Positions 32,407 to 41,729 are shown, counted from the first letter of the stretch. The stretch: DNA of 64,000 bases from JAFGSI01 sp041287425 (GCA_041287425.1 JBEULG010000016.1:1-64000); one strand, 5' to 3'. The notes: a model not told the origin generated them from the letters alone. Translations and numbers: made by a program.

Positions 32407-33501
32407 ATGACCGACAATCCTGTTCATCCCAACCCACCGCCGCTGATTTACGTACAGGGCACTCATCGCGAGATGGGGCGTCAGATTGGCGAAGCCTGCC
32501 GGAAGCAGGTCCAGCACAGCATCGAAAACGCCCACACCTTGCTGGCCTCGGCCTACCAGCAACTGGAATTGACCTGGGAAGGCGCCCAAATCCAGGCCCG
32601 CAAGTACATCCCCTTTGCCCAGGAACGCTATCCCCAATATGTGGAGGAGATGCAGGGCATCGCCGAGGGCGCAAACGTGAATTTCGATGACCTGGCCGTC
32701 ATCACGGCCATGGAAGCGGTGACGATGGATGCCCTCCATCTGACCCGCTGCACCAGCATCGCCGTCAACGACGAGCGCACAGCCGACGGTCACGTGCTGA
32801 TGGCCCACAACGAAGACTGGGTGCCGGAAGACGAGGACGATGTATTCGTCATCCACGCCACGCCGAAGCACGAGCCGCCCTTCCTGGCCATGACCTACGG
32901 CGGCCTGCTGCCGAATATCGGCTTCAACGCTCACGGCATCGCCCAGATGTGCGACTCGGTCTATCCGAACGATTCGCGCATCGGCACGCCGCGCATCGTC
33001 GTCTCGCGGGCGGTGCTGGCGGCGCGCACGCCCGACGAAGCCATCCGTCACATGCTCTCGGCGCAGCGGGCAGCCGGTTACAATCACGTCCTGGTCCACG
33101 AAAGCGGGGAATTGTATTCGGTGGAGGTTTCGGCCCGGCGCTTTGCCATCCTGTACGGCGAGGACGGCTATATCGTCCACACCAATCATTATCTCTCCCC
33201 CCGCATGCAGGAGGTCGAGCGCGAACCGGAGGACCTGGTGGCCTCGCGCATCCGCTATCTGCGCGCCCTGCGGCTGGTCAAGCGGGAGGCAAGGCATACT
33301 ATCAAGACCTTACAGGCGATTCAGCGCGATCACGTCAATTACTCCAACTCGATCTGCAATCATGCCATCGATGTCAACAACCCGCTCGACCGGGAAAAGA
33401 CCATCAACGCCCTGGTGATTGACCTGACGGCGCGCCAGATGCACATCGCCTGGGGCAATCCGTGTCAGAATCCTTATCATACCTACTCCTTGCAGGCCTG
33501 A
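32407..33501 (+). CDS. C45-family peptidase / acyltransferase (Ntn hydrolase)
   Basis: A 364-residue protein of the peptidase C45 (isopenicillin N acyltransferase-like) family. It has GTHREMGRQIGEACRKQV and the predicted nucleophile Cys115 in TRCTSIAVND, where autoproteolysis would expose Cys at a new N-terminus. Family residues LMAHNEDW follow, then GLLPNIGFNAHGIAQM and NHYLSP. Members cleave or transfer acyl groups on amides. No signal peptide is seen. The gene ends inside a strong hairpin (33489-33516). Confidence 0.87.
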   Translation: MTDNPVHPNPPPLIYVQGTHREMGRQIGEACRKQVQHSIENAHTLLASAYQQLELTWEGAQIQARKYIPFAQERYPQYVEEMQGIAEGANVNFDDLAVITAMEAVTMDALHLTRCTSIAVNDERTADGHVLMAHNEDWVPEDEDDVFVIHATPKHEPPFLAMTYGGLLPNIGFNAHGIAQMCDSVYPNDSRIGTPRIVVSRAVLAARTPDEAIRHMLSAQRAAGYNHVLVHESGELYSVEVSARRFAILYGEDGYIVHTNHYLSPRMQEVEREPEDLVASRIRYLRALRLVKREARHTIKTLQAIQRDHVNYSNSICNHAIDVNNPLDREKTINALVIDLTARQMHIAWGNPCQNPYHTYSLQA

Positions 33502-33516
33502 GAGCAGGCCTGCAAG
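33489..33516 (+). terminator. Hairpin terminator overlapping the C45 gene end
   Basis: Perfect 12-bp stem CTTGCAGGCCTG / CAGGCCTGCAAG with AGAG loop; the last codons and stop codon of the upstream gene lie in it, followed by CATCTTTCC. Confidence 0.7.
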
Positions 33517-33545
33517 CATCTTTCCAAAACACAGGAGGCGGCTCG

Positions 33546-34430
33546 ATGCGTTTCGGAATCATGGCCATGCAACTGGAAGCGCTCGTCCCTGCCGGCGTGC
33601 CGGCCGAGCAGGTCATGGGGAACATCATGAACTTCGATCACGCCGCCCTGGCAAAACGTCTGTTCGAGCAGGGCTTCAACCCCATCGAACTGGGCGGCGA
33701 TTTGGGCATGTTCCTGCCGCATGCCTACAGCCCGGAGGCCGTCGAACGGCTGCGGGCGCTCAAATCGGAGGGCGTGACTTACACCCTGCATCTGCCGCTC
33801 TGGTCGGTGGAACCGTCCACGCCGCTGACGCCCGTCCGGCGCGGCTCGGTCGAGGCGCTGACTCAGGCCGTCCGGGCGACTTCGCCGCTCGAACCAGAAG
33901 TCTATGTGCTGCACGCCACCGGCGCGCTGGCGGCCGAGTTCTACAACATGAAAATTTCGGAGACGGCGCGCACCCTCATCCTGCGTCAGTTCCAGAATGG
34001 GGCGCGCCAAAGCCTCCAAACCCTGCTGGCCGAGACCGGCCTCCCCTCCCGAAAGTTAGCCATCGAAACAATCGAATTCCCGCTCGACCTGACCCTCGAA
34101 CTGGCCGAGGAATTCGACCTCGCGATTTGCCTGGACACCGGCCACCTGCTGGCCGGATTCCCCGGCTGGTTCGACTTCTTCGAGGCGGTGGAACGCCTCC
34201 TGCCGCGCCTGGCCGAGGTGCATTTGCACGACAGCCGCCGGATGCCGCCCGGTCAGCGCGGCTACGGCGAAGACCACAAACCGCTCGGCCGCGGCGACCT
34301 GGACGTGGGCCGCCTGCTCGACCGGCTGGCCGAGGCCGGCTTCGCCGGCCCGCTGGTGTTCGAACTGACCGTCGAAGAGGCCCTGGCCTCCCTGGAAACC
34401 ATCCGCGCTGCCCGACCTGCCTTAATCTGA
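33546..34430 (+). CDS. TIM-barrel sugar-phosphate isomerase/epimerase-like protein
   Basis: A 294-residue xylose-isomerase-like TIM barrel (AP endonuclease 2 superfamily). It has MRFGIMAMQLEALV, NPIELGGDLGMF, VYVLHATGAL, LAICLDTGHLLAGF, AEVHLHDSRR, HKPLGRGDLDVGRLL and a closing VFELTVEEALASLE. Asp, His and Glu of these strands form the metal centre. ATG 33546 was chosen over the longer frame. It precedes an MFS gene by 18 bp, so the pair may take up and isomerise a polyol or sugar. Confidence 0.78.
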   Translation: MRFGIMAMQLEALVPAGVPAEQVMGNIMNFDHAALAKRLFEQGFNPIELGGDLGMFLPHAYSPEAVERLRALKSEGVTYTLHLPLWSVEPSTPLTPVRRGSVEALTQAVRATSPLEPEVYVLHATGALAAEFYNMKISETARTLILRQFQNGARQSLQTLLAETGLPSRKLAIETIEFPLDLTLELAEEFDLAICLDTGHLLAGFPGWFDFFEAVERLLPRLAEVHLHDSRRMPPGQRGYGEDHKPLGRGDLDVGRLLDRLAEAGFAGPLVFELTVEEALASLETIRAARPALI

Positions 34431-34448
34431 CAACCAAGAGGAGCCGCA

Positions 34449-35741
34449 ATGAAGAAAATCTCTTTCCCCCGTATGCTCGTCATCAGCCTGTTGGGCTTCG
34501 CCCTGACGTTCTCTTCCAATATTCAGGACCCGCCGCTGATGACCTTCAAGGTGCGCCAACTGGCCCCCGACCTGCCCAACACCACCCTGGGCATCCTGGG
34601 TTTCATCGGCCTGCTGGTCGCGATGGTCGTCCAGCCCATCGTCGGCGTCTTCTCCGACCGGGCGCGGACGAAACTAGGGCGGCGTCTGCCGTTCATCATC
34701 GGCGGCGCCTTCCTGATTGCGGCGTCGCTCTTTCTGCTGGCGGCCGCCCCGGTGCTGTGGGTGCTGCTGCTGGGCGTCATTCTGATTCAATTTTCGTCCA
34801 ACATCTTGCAAGGCCCCTGGCAGGCGCTCATCCCCGACCTGGTGCCGGAGAGACAGCGCGGCCAGGCCTCCAGCCTGAAAGCGGTCATGGACATTTTGGC
34901 CCTGGTGCTCGGCGGGATGGCGGCCGGCATGATTCTGGGCGAGGGCGGCATCGCCCGCTGGGGGGAACAGGCCGTCTACGTGGCCGCCGCCGCCCCGACG
35001 GTGGTGTTCTTCGTTTTCGTCATTCTGACCGCCCTCTGGGCGCGTGAAAAAGAGGGCCAGGCCGCCGAGGCCGTGACGTCGCGCTCCATCGGCGAGGCGC
35101 TCAGCAAGGCCTTCTACGTCAACTTCCGCGAACGCCCCGTCTTCGGCTGGTGGTTTGCCAACCGTATCCTGTTCTGGGGCGCCTTCATCGCCATCAATTC
35201 GTTCCTCATCAACTATCTGGTGGATGTCATCGGGATGAGCGAGGCAGGAGCGCAGGGATTCTACGGCCGCTTGAAAGTCATCCTGGGAGTCGCTCTCATG
35301 GTCCTGGCGCTGGCGGCCGGCTGGGTCTCCGACCGCTTCGGACGCAAACCGGTCGTGCTCACGGCCGGTCTGGTCTCCTTTGCCGGGGCAGTGCTGTTCC
35401 TCTTCGTCCGCAACCAGACTCTGCTGACCGTTGCCGGCGCCATCGTCGGCATGGGCGTTGGGACGTTCATCACCGCCTCTTGGGCACTGGCGACCGACAT
35501 CGTGCCGCGCCAGGAAGCCGCCCGCTACCTGGGCATTGCCAACATCGCCACCTGCATCGGCTCCGGCGTGGCGCGCCTGCTGGGCGGGGTGCTGATCGAT
35601 CCCATCAACCAGGCGCTGGGATCGAGTTCTTCCGGCTACCTGCTGCTCTACACCCTGGCGGCGTTGTGCTTCCTGACCAGCGCGCTGGTCATCCTGCCGC
35701 TGCCAAACAAACGACAAGACCCAGACGCCCCCGCCGTCTGA
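34449..35741 (+). CDS. MFS transporter (paralog of the one at 28860)
   Basis: A 430-residue major facilitator, GPH-cation-symporter-like. Motif A is GVFSDRARTKLGRRLPFIIGG, with a second copy AGWVSDRFGRKPVVLTAG. QFSSNILQGPWQALIPDLVPERQRGQASSLKAVMDI aligns with the paralog at 28860. It is preceded by GGAGCCGCA and follows the isomerase closely. The C-terminus has a short charged tail. Substrate unknown. Confidence 0.9.
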   Translation: MKKISFPRMLVISLLGFALTFSSNIQDPPLMTFKVRQLAPDLPNTTLGILGFIGLLVAMVVQPIVGVFSDRARTKLGRRLPFIIGGAFLIAASLFLLAAAPVLWVLLLGVILIQFSSNILQGPWQALIPDLVPERQRGQASSLKAVMDILALVLGGMAAGMILGEGGIARWGEQAVYVAAAAPTVVFFVFVILTALWAREKEGQAAEAVTSRSIGEALSKAFYVNFRERPVFGWWFANRILFWGAFIAINSFLINYLVDVIGMSEAGAQGFYGRLKVILGVALMVLALAAGWVSDRFGRKPVVLTAGLVSFAGAVLFLFVRNQTLLTVAGAIVGMGVGTFITASWALATDIVPRQEAARYLGIANIATCIGSGVARLLGGVLIDPINQALGSSSSGYLLLYTLAALCFLTSALVILPLPNKRQDPDAPAV

Positions 35742-35927
35742 GGGACTGCCTCACAAGGCCACAGAAGAATCGCCCGGACGCCCAATATAGCGGTCATGGG
35801 CACTGTTCTGCGTCATATCCATCGTTTAGGCACTTCTCAATCCATGCGACCGCCGGCTGGCGCCTGGCAAGCAAAAAAACGGCCCGTGACGCCGCGGTCA
35901 CGGGCCGGGGAATTTTCCTGCCCCTTG
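35742..35927. other. Convergent intergenic region with terminator
   Basis: Between the MFS gene and the fumarase beta gene. It holds the strong hairpin at 35880-35907 and otherwise no coding sequence; several short ATG frames have no support. Confidence 0.6.
35880..35907 (-). terminator. Terminator of the fumarase operon
   Basis: An 11-bp stem CGGCCCGTGAC / GTCACGGGCCG with a short GC loop. On the minus strand the stem is followed by TTTTTTTGC, a classical intrinsic terminator for the fumarase genes; on plus a weaker AATTTT follows. Confidence 0.92.
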
Positions 35928-36548
35928 CTACTTGGCCAGCAAATCGGCCAGTACCTTGCCCGATTCTCTCTCGACCAGCTCGTGCAGCGACTGGCCGTGC
36001 GCATCCATCGTGACCACCACCGGAAAATCACGCACCCGGATAACCCAAATGGCCTCCGGCACGCCGAAATCGTACTTGTACACCCCCAGCACCTCCTCGA
36101 CCGACTGGGCGATGTAAGTGGCGGCTCCACCGATGGCATGGAAATAAACGAAAGGCACCTCCTGGCAGCCCTTGAGCGTCTTGGCGCCCATGCCGCCCTT
36201 GCCAATGACCCCCCTGGCGTCGAAATGCCGCATGACATCTGCCTGATACGGCTCCTCGCGGATAGAGGTAGTTGGGCCGGCGGCGACGAATTTGTAGGCT
36301 TTGGTCTCCAGGCCGGAGACAACCGGCCCGCAGTGATAAATGACGCCCCCCTTCAGAATCGGTTTGAGGGCTTCATAGACTTCCCAATCATCGCCCTGCG
36401 GCGGGCGGGTCTTCTTAATGAAAGTTTCAATCATCCACTTGTGCGCCGCGTCGCGGGCGGTGACCATCACCCCGCACAAATTGACCGGCTCGCCGACCTT
36501 CAGGCTGCGGATGACCTCGTCGCTGATGGGAATGTTTACGGTACGCAT
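35928..36548 (-). CDS. fumB: Class I fumarate hydratase, beta (C-terminal) subunit
   Basis: A 206-residue subunit of the iron-sulfur fumarase (or L(+)-tartrate dehydratase). Motifs: ISDEVIRSLKVGEPVNLCGVMVTARDAAHKWM, IYHCGPVV, AAGPTTSIREEPYQ, VIGKGGMG and AIGGAATY. It forms the second half of a two-subunit fumarase and is downstream of the alpha gene (36611). The tricarboxylic-acid-cycle hydration of fumarate to malate is the probable reaction; tartrate dehydratase is the alternative. Confidence 0.9.
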   Translation of the reverse strand: MRTVNIPISDEVIRSLKVGEPVNLCGVMVTARDAAHKWMIETFIKKTRPPQGDDWEVYEALKPILKGGVIYHCGPVVSGLETKAYKFVAAGPTTSIREEPYQADVMRHFDARGVIGKGGMGAKTLKGCQEVPFVYFHAIGGAATYIAQSVEEVLGVYKYDFGVPEAIWVIRVRDFPVVVTMDAHGQSLHELVERESGKVLADLLAK

Positions 36549-36610
36549 AGATTCCTCCTGATTCCGACGGCGGCCGACAGCCAGACCGCACCGTCAGCCG
36601 CCTCGGCACG

Positions 36611-37483
36611 CTAATCGTAGATGACCTGCTCGCCCCTGACGATCATCTTGCGGCGGCGGTAAGCCCAGCACATGTACGAAACGGTGACGAAGTACGAAGC
36701 CGGCAAGCGGTGCAGGCCGGTGATCTTCGTGTCGATGACCGTCACCCCGCCGCCGAACCCCATCGGGCCAATGCCCAACTGATTGGCCTCTTGAGTCAAC
36801 TGCTCCTCCAGTTCGGCCAGTTTCGGGTCCGGGTTGCGTTCGCCGATTTTCTCGAACAGGACCTCTTTCGATTTGAGGTAACCGCTGCCGCGGTCGCCGC
36901 CGATGGCCACCCCCAGAATGCCCGGCGCGCAGCCCTGACCCTGGGCCTTGTGAACCGCGTCCAGGACGGCTTTGCGCACCCCGGCCAGGTCGCGGCCGGC
37001 GCCCAGGCGGTTGTCGGGCAGCGAATATTGCGCTCCGACGTTCTCGCAGCCGCCGCCCTTGAGCATCAGTTCGATGGTCAATTCATCGCCGTCCACTTCC
37101 TCGAAGTGAATGTAGGGGAAATCATCTCCGCCCAGGTTGTTGCCGCTGTTCTTGTCGTAAACGGCATCCACCGCGTTGGGGCGCATATAGGCGCGGGCGG
37201 TCGCCTCGGCCAGGGCAGCGCGGATCTGTTCGCGCAGTTTGCGCGTGCTCCAGCCCTCCGGATATCTGACGTAGAAGATGGGCGTACCGGTATCCTGGCA
37301 AATGGGCGAGGAATTCTGACGGGAAAGTTCGACGTTCTTGAGGATGGTTTCCAGCGCGCCGCGCGCCGCCGAGCCGGGCGCTTCCTTCTCGATAGCCGCC
37401 CGCAGGCGTTCTTCCACGTCCGCCGGCAGGTCCGACGAGGTGCGGCGGATGAGTTCCAAAATTTCATTCGTCAGGTCACGCAT
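36611..37483 (-). CDS. fumA: Class I fumarate hydratase, alpha (N-terminal) subunit
   Basis: A 290-residue subunit carrying the [4Fe-4S] ligands: NSSPICQDTGTPIFYV (first Cys), MLKGGGCENVGAQYSLP (second) and AQGQGCAPGILGVAIGGDRGSGY (third Cys). ATG 37483 follows GGAGGCAAC; the longer frame to 37726 covers only non-coding repeats. It is the first gene of the two-gene operon, and 62 bp precede the beta gene. Oxygen-sensitive class I fumarases are typical of anaerobes. Confidence 0.93.
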   Translation of the reverse strand: MRDLTNEILELIRRTSSDLPADVEERLRAAIEKEAPGSAARGALETILKNVELSRQNSSPICQDTGTPIFYVRYPEGWSTRKLREQIRAALAEATARAYMRPNAVDAVYDKNSGNNLGGDDFPYIHFEEVDGDELTIELMLKGGGCENVGAQYSLPDNRLGAGRDLAGVRKAVLDAVHKAQGQGCAPGILGVAIGGDRGSGYLKSKEVLFEKIGERNPDPKLAELEEQLTQEANQLGIGPMGFGGGVTVIDTKITGLHRLPASYFVTVSYMCWAYRRRKMIVRGEQVIYD

Positions 37484-37883
37484 GTTGCCTCCTGATGATA
37501 AATTATAGAAGCGCTGCCCTAGATGATACCCGAAATCGCCGAAAATTGTAACTGCTCGGTGATTGCCCATTATGGCTTTCTCATGATCGAGGCTTGCTTT
37601 TTCAAAAATCCTTTTTTGCCACAGATGAGCACAGATGATCGCGGATGTTTGCATTCTCATCCGTGAAATCTGTGGCTGATTTTTGTGGTGCAGGTGACTC
37701 CACGGTTTACTGCGGTATGACCGCACGAATTGGCACAGATTTTTTAGGTCAATTTGTGCTCATCCGCATACCCTGTGGGCTGATCTGTAGACTCTGAGAA
37801 AGCCATCGAACGACCATCGGTGTCCATTTTCAGAAACCCCGGTTGGGTGTATACTCATTTCGATTTTCGCTACGGAGGTGAAT
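37484..37883. repeat. Intergenic region with CACAGAT-type dispersed repeats
   Basis: A 400-bp region without a gene. Around 37619-37800 there are degenerate units CCACAGATGAGCACAGATGA, CATCCGTGAAATCTGTGG, GGCACAGATTTTTTAGG and CTGTGGGCTGATCTGTAG, partly in inverted orientation. The upstream part has ACCCGAAATCGCC, with no clear promoter. A good ribosome-binding site GGAGGTGAAT precedes ATG 37884. Confidence 0.6.
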
Positions 37884-38789
37884 ATGAAACGCGCAGTCAG
37901 CATCAGTTTGGGCTCTTCCAAGCGCAACAAGGCAGTCGAGATCACCCTGTTGGGGGAACGGGTGAGCATCGAGCGGATCGGCACCGATGGAGACATGGAA
38001 GCCGCGGCGCTCAAGTACAAAGAACTCGACGGCCAGGTGGACGCCTTTGGCGTCGGCGGGGCGGACCTGGGCCTGCTGGTGGATACGAAATGGTACCCGC
38101 TCTACTCGGTCAATCGCATGGTACGCTTCGTTAAGAAGACGCCCATCGTGGACGGCACCGGCCTCAAAATCACGCTGGAAAAGAAGGCCGCTCCCTTCCT
38201 GGACGCGCACATCAAGGATTACATTGACCAGCGCGGCCGCAAAGCCTTCATCATGACCGGCGCCGACCGTTGGGGTCTGACGCGCAGTTTCCTGGACGCC
38301 GGCTACGAATGCGTCTTCGGCGACATGATGTTCTCGCTGGGTATCCCCATCCCTGTCCACACCGACCGCGCCTTGAAGATTCTAGCCGCCATTCTGATGC
38401 CCATCGCCGGGCGGCTGCCGTTCGAATGGGTCTATCCAGTCGGCGAGAAGCAGGAGGAACGCAAACCCAAGCACGCCAAATATTTCCACTGGGCCACGGT
38501 TGTGGCAGGCGATTGTCACTACATCAAGCGTTACATGCCGGATGACATGCAGGGCAAAGTCATTGTGACCAATACGACGACCAGCGAGGACGTGGAACTC
38601 TTCCGCCGTTGTGGAGTAAAATATCTCGTGACGGCCACACCGGTCCTCGAAGGCCGCTCCTTCGGCACAAACATGATGGAAGCAGCCCTGATTGCCGTAT
38701 CGGGCAAGGGCCGCGTCCTGACCCATGCGGAATACGAAGAATTGCTGGATCAACTCGGCTTTGAACCGCAACTGCAAGAACTGAATTAA
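37884..38789 (+). CDS. Quinate 5-dehydrogenase-like conserved protein
   Basis: A 301-residue protein that resembles the group annotated as quinate 5-dehydrogenase in clostridia and Moorella: KRAVSISLGSSKRNKAVEITLLGE, ERIGTDGDMEAAALKYKELDGQVDAFGVGGADLGLLV, TPIVDGTGLKITLEK, CVFGDMMFSLGIPIPV, LPFEWVYPVGEKQEE and YMPDDMQGKVIVTNT. The annotation is by homology to an uncharacterised family and the activity is not proven. ATG 37884 has GGAGG 6 bp upstream. The next gene begins 33 bp after its stop. Confidence 0.72.
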   Translation: MKRAVSISLGSSKRNKAVEITLLGERVSIERIGTDGDMEAAALKYKELDGQVDAFGVGGADLGLLVDTKWYPLYSVNRMVRFVKKTPIVDGTGLKITLEKKAAPFLDAHIKDYIDQRGRKAFIMTGADRWGLTRSFLDAGYECVFGDMMFSLGIPIPVHTDRALKILAAILMPIAGRLPFEWVYPVGEKQEERKPKHAKYFHWATVVAGDCHYIKRYMPDDMQGKVIVTNTTTSEDVELFRRCGVKYLVTATPVLEGRSFGTNMMEAALIAVSGKGRVLTHAEYEELLDQLGFEPQLQELN

Positions 38790-38822
38790 TCCATTCTGCA
38801 AGACCTTTCAAGGAGGATGATC

Positions 38823-39740
38823 ATGGACGCAATCGTAACTGCCGGCGGCATACCGCTGGCCGATGAACCCTTGTACGCCGAAACCCGCGGCAATGCCAAA
38901 GCCCTGCTGGATATCGCCGGAAAGCCAATGGTGCAGTGGGTTCTGGACGCCCTCTCCCAGGCCAAGACAATCGAAAACGTCATCGTCGTCGGATTGACCC
39001 CCAAATTGGGCCTGACCTGCGCCAAGCCAATGTACTTCGTCCCTAACCAGGGCAAGATGCTGGACAATTTCCGAGCCGGGGTGCGAAAGTCGCAGGAGGT
39101 CAATCCCAAAGCGGGTCACGTGCTCTTCGTCTCCTCCGACATCCCTGCCATCACGCCGGAGATGGTTGATTGGGTGGTCGAGACGGCCATGGAGACCGAC
39201 GACGACCTCTACTACAACGTCATCGAGCGCTCGGCGATGGAGAAACGCTTCCCCGGCTGCAAACGCACCTGGACGAAACTCAAGGACATAGAAGTTTGCG
39301 GCGGCGATATGAACGTGGTCCGCTCGGAACGAGTAGTGGACGAAGAAGACCCTCTGTGGCGAAAAATCTCGGATGCCCGCAAAAGCCCGCTCAAACAGGC
39401 CAGTCTGATCGGCCTCGGGACGGCGTTCAAATTCATATTCCACCAGTTGACCCTGGCGGAAGCAGAGGAACAAGTGGAGAAAAAACTCGGCATCCGCGGG
39501 CGGGTCATCGTCTGTCCATACCCTGAGGTCGGCATGGATGTGGACAAGCCCAGTCAACTGGAAATTCTGCGCAAGGATTTCAAGAAGCGCCTGCGCAAAG
39601 CCCAAGCCCAAAAGAAAGCAGCCGCCCAGGGAAAGGCCGCAGCCAAGACATCTGCCAAAGGCAAACCCACCCGTCCAGGGACGAAAGCCCCCGCGCCGGC
39701 GGCCAAGCGCGGCGGGACGAAGAAACCCGTCAAGAAGTGA
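38823..39740 (+). CDS. Nucleotidyltransferase-fold protein with Lys/Ala-rich tail
   Basis: A 305-residue protein with an N-terminal MobA/NTP-transferase-like fold: DAIVTAGGIPLADEPLYAETRGNAKALLDIAGKPMVQWVLDALSQAKTI, then VLFVSSDIPAITPEMVDW, which is close to the GDxP-type motif of NTP transferases. The C-terminal 50 residues are an unusual Lys-Ala-Pro-rich stretch (KKAAAQGKAAAK, KPTRPGTKAPAPAAKRGGTKKPVKK) like histone H1 or AlgP tails, which could bind nucleic acid. ATG 38823 has AAGGAGG 6 bp upstream. Its stop overlaps the PAP2 start. Confidence 0.75.
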   Translation: MDAIVTAGGIPLADEPLYAETRGNAKALLDIAGKPMVQWVLDALSQAKTIENVIVVGLTPKLGLTCAKPMYFVPNQGKMLDNFRAGVRKSQEVNPKAGHVLFVSSDIPAITPEMVDWVVETAMETDDDLYYNVIERSAMEKRFPGCKRTWTKLKDIEVCGGDMNVVRSERVVDEEDPLWRKISDARKSPLKQASLIGLGTAFKFIFHQLTLAEAEEQVEKKLGIRGRVIVCPYPEVGMDVDKPSQLEILRKDFKKRLRKAQAQKKAAAQGKAAAKTSAKGKPTRPGTKAPAPAAKRGGTKKPVKK

Positions 39741-40249
39741 ACCTGCCATCCCTTCTCGACCTGGACGCTCGACTCTCCGCGCGCCTGCGGGTGGCCGAGC
39801 GTCCGGGCATCTTACGCACACTGGCCATTTTCTTGGCCCATTCGGGGGATTCGTGGTTCTGGTGGGCCGGGCTGGGGCTGTTGATTTGGCGGGGAGACGA
39901 TTTCTGGCGCCCATGGGCGCTGACGGTCCTGGTCAGCATCCTGGCCCTGGCCGCCCTGGTGTTGGTGATCAAATTCTCCATCCGCCGCCGGCGGCCGGAG
40001 GGCGAGTGGGGCCGGTTCTACCGCAGCACCGACCCGCATTCTTTTCCTTCGGGCCACGCGGCGCGCGCCATTTTGATTGCAGTCCTCGCCCTTGGGTTGG
40101 GGCCGGGGTGGCTGGCGTTGATTCTGTGCCTGTGGGCGCCGCTGGTTTGCCTGGCGCGGGTGGCCATGGGCGTTCACTACCTGTCCGATATCCTCGCCGG
40201 GGCGTTGATCGGCGCCCTGGCAGGCGGACTGGTCCTGGCCGTGCGCTGA
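39737..40249 (+). CDS. PAP2-family membrane phosphatase
   Basis: A 170-residue phosphatidate phosphatase/undecaprenyl-diphosphatase-type protein. It has the three PAP2 motifs: KFSIRRRRPEGEW, SFPSGHAARAI and RVAMGVHYLSDILAGALIG. GTG 39737 overlaps the upstream stop codon by 4 bp. It probably dephosphorylates a lipid or isoprenoid phosphate at the membrane. Confidence 0.9.
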   Translation: MNLPSLLDLDARLSARLRVAERPGILRTLAIFLAHSGDSWFWWAGLGLLIWRGDDFWRPWALTVLVSILALAALVLVIKFSIRRRRPEGEWGRFYRSTDPHSFPSGHAARAILIAVLALGLGPGWLALILCLWAPLVCLARVAMGVHYLSDILAGALIGALAGGLVLAVR

Positions 40250-40350
40250 CGGCCCGCAAGAACCATTGGCGCGGTATTACCCACCGAATTTTCTTCGAGA
40301 AATTCGCGAAGCAAAAAGCGAGAGCCTGCGGTTACGGATGATGTCTAATC

Positions 40351-41412
40351 TCAATCGCGGGCTTTCATCGCCGCCTTGAAATTTTGCAACGCTTCTACCG
40401 GTGTCGGGTCAACGCCGTAAGCCATGGCCAGATAGAAAGCGGTGTAATCGCCAAAATGGAGCGCCGTCCAGATGTGCGCCAGGGGGGTCTGGCCGCCCGC
40501 CCGGTAGGTATCGGTGTTCAGACCCTCGACCAGGAAGCCCTGACGAGTCAGGTCAAGGCGCAGGGCGTTGCGGGGGTGATCGGACGGAGCCTGCAAAAAG
40601 AGGCTGATTGTACGCGCCAGAGTCTCCTGCGGATGGAGCACCGCCGCCAGCGCGTTGTGGTCGGCCTCAGGCAGGACCTCGAAACCGGCGCCCGCCTTGG
40701 CCAGTTCGTTGATTTGCCCCTTCCAGCGGCGCGCCACCGGGGCCAGTAACCCGGCCCCATAGACGTTGACCCAGCGTCCGACCAACTGCCCGGCCAGCCG
40801 TTTGGCGGGGTTGCGCGCCACCGGCACCTCGGCCCGCAGACCGGTCTGCTGTTCCTTCATCGCCGCGACGGCCTCGCGCAAGTCCTCGGCGGGATCCGGG
40901 AGGAGGCCCAGGCGGGCAAAGAGCGCCAGCAACAGGCCAAAAGAAAAGCCAACCGCGGCGCGCGGCTGCCCGGCATGTTCGAACTTCCAGAGCGGGACGC
41001 CGCGGGCCGCGGCGCGCTTCTCCAGTTCGCCGCCGGTACAAACGGCCAGTAAACTGCAGCCCGCCTCGGCGGCAGCCTCGAAAGCATCCAGGGTTTCCTC
41101 GGTGTTGCCTGAATGCGAGGAGGCAATCACCAGCGTGGAGGGACCGTCGGCAAAGGCGGGCAGGCCGTAGTCGCGGTGGACGACGACCGGCAGCGGGCAA
41201 GAATCGAGAGCATAGGCCGCCAACAGGTCGGCGCCGATGGCCGAGCCGCCCATCCCGGCAATGACAACACGTTGCAGGAGTCCGGTTTCGGGCAGCGGCT
41301 GCGAGGCGCCCAATCTCCAGGCGCGGGCCAGTTGGTCGGGCAGGCCGTCGATTTCGGCCAACATGTTCTGGGTATCGATTTGGGAAAGGGTCGAAAGGTC
41401 GTCGAGATTCAT
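40351..41412 (-). CDS. Bifunctional phosphoglucose/phosphomannose isomerase
   Basis: A 353-residue SIS-domain isomerase. N-terminal SIS: VVIAGMGGSAIGADLLAAY, VVVHRDYGLP, VIASSHSGNTEETL. C-terminal: VNVYGAGLLAPVARRWKGQINELAKAGAGFEVLPEADHNALAAV. This is the archaeal/Chloroflexota-type PGI/PMI that interconverts fructose 6-phosphate with glucose or mannose 6-phosphate. ATG 41412 is preferred to the longer start at 41451. Confidence 0.9.
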   Translation of the reverse strand: MNLDDLSTLSQIDTQNMLAEIDGLPDQLARAWRLGASQPLPETGLLQRVVIAGMGGSAIGADLLAAYALDSCPLPVVVHRDYGLPAFADGPSTLVIASSHSGNTEETLDAFEAAAEAGCSLLAVCTGGELEKRAAARGVPLWKFEHAGQPRAAVGFSFGLLLALFARLGLLPDPAEDLREAVAAMKEQQTGLRAEVPVARNPAKRLAGQLVGRWVNVYGAGLLAPVARRWKGQINELAKAGAGFEVLPEADHNALAAVLHPQETLARTISLFLQAPSDHPRNALRLDLTRQGFLVEGLNTDTYRAGGQTPLAHIWTALHFGDYTAFYLAMAYGVDPTPVEALQNFKAAMKARD

Positions 41413-41560
41413 GATTTTCCTCGTGGCGGAAGGATGGGAAATTGCGAGCACTTCTTGAACAGGGAATGCGGTGAATCATCGAAACACGGGCGCGCCGGGC
41501 CGTGTGCGACGCCATTATACCGTGTCGTGGTATAATTCGCCGCGCCCACGTGGGCAACCT

Positions 41561-41647
41561 GGAGAGGTCGCGTAGCCCGGCCTAGCGCGCACGCCTGGAG
41601 AGCGTGTTCCCCGCAAGGGGACGCGGGTTCAAATCCCGCCCTCTCCG
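41561..41647 (+). tRNA. tRNA-Ser (anticodon GGA)
   Basis: An 87-nt class II tRNA: acceptor GGAGAGG / CCTCTCC, anticodon stem CACGC/GCGTG with loop CTGGAGA giving anticodon GGA, a long variable arm and a TTCAAAT T-loop. A TATAAT box lies 25 bp upstream (41531-41536). Confidence 0.97.
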
Positions 41648-41729
41648 CCTGAAAACATCCCGCAAGGGGTGTTTTGATTTCCGAGGGCGGTCTGGCGGAC
41701 TGCTCTCGTGATATACTCAGCGATACTGC

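Noticed and set aside
33546..34430. Cobamide-remodelling CbiR assignment for the TIM-barrel protein
   Set aside because: The N-terminal sequence and motifs did not match what I recall of CbiR, and no cobamide genes are adjacent.
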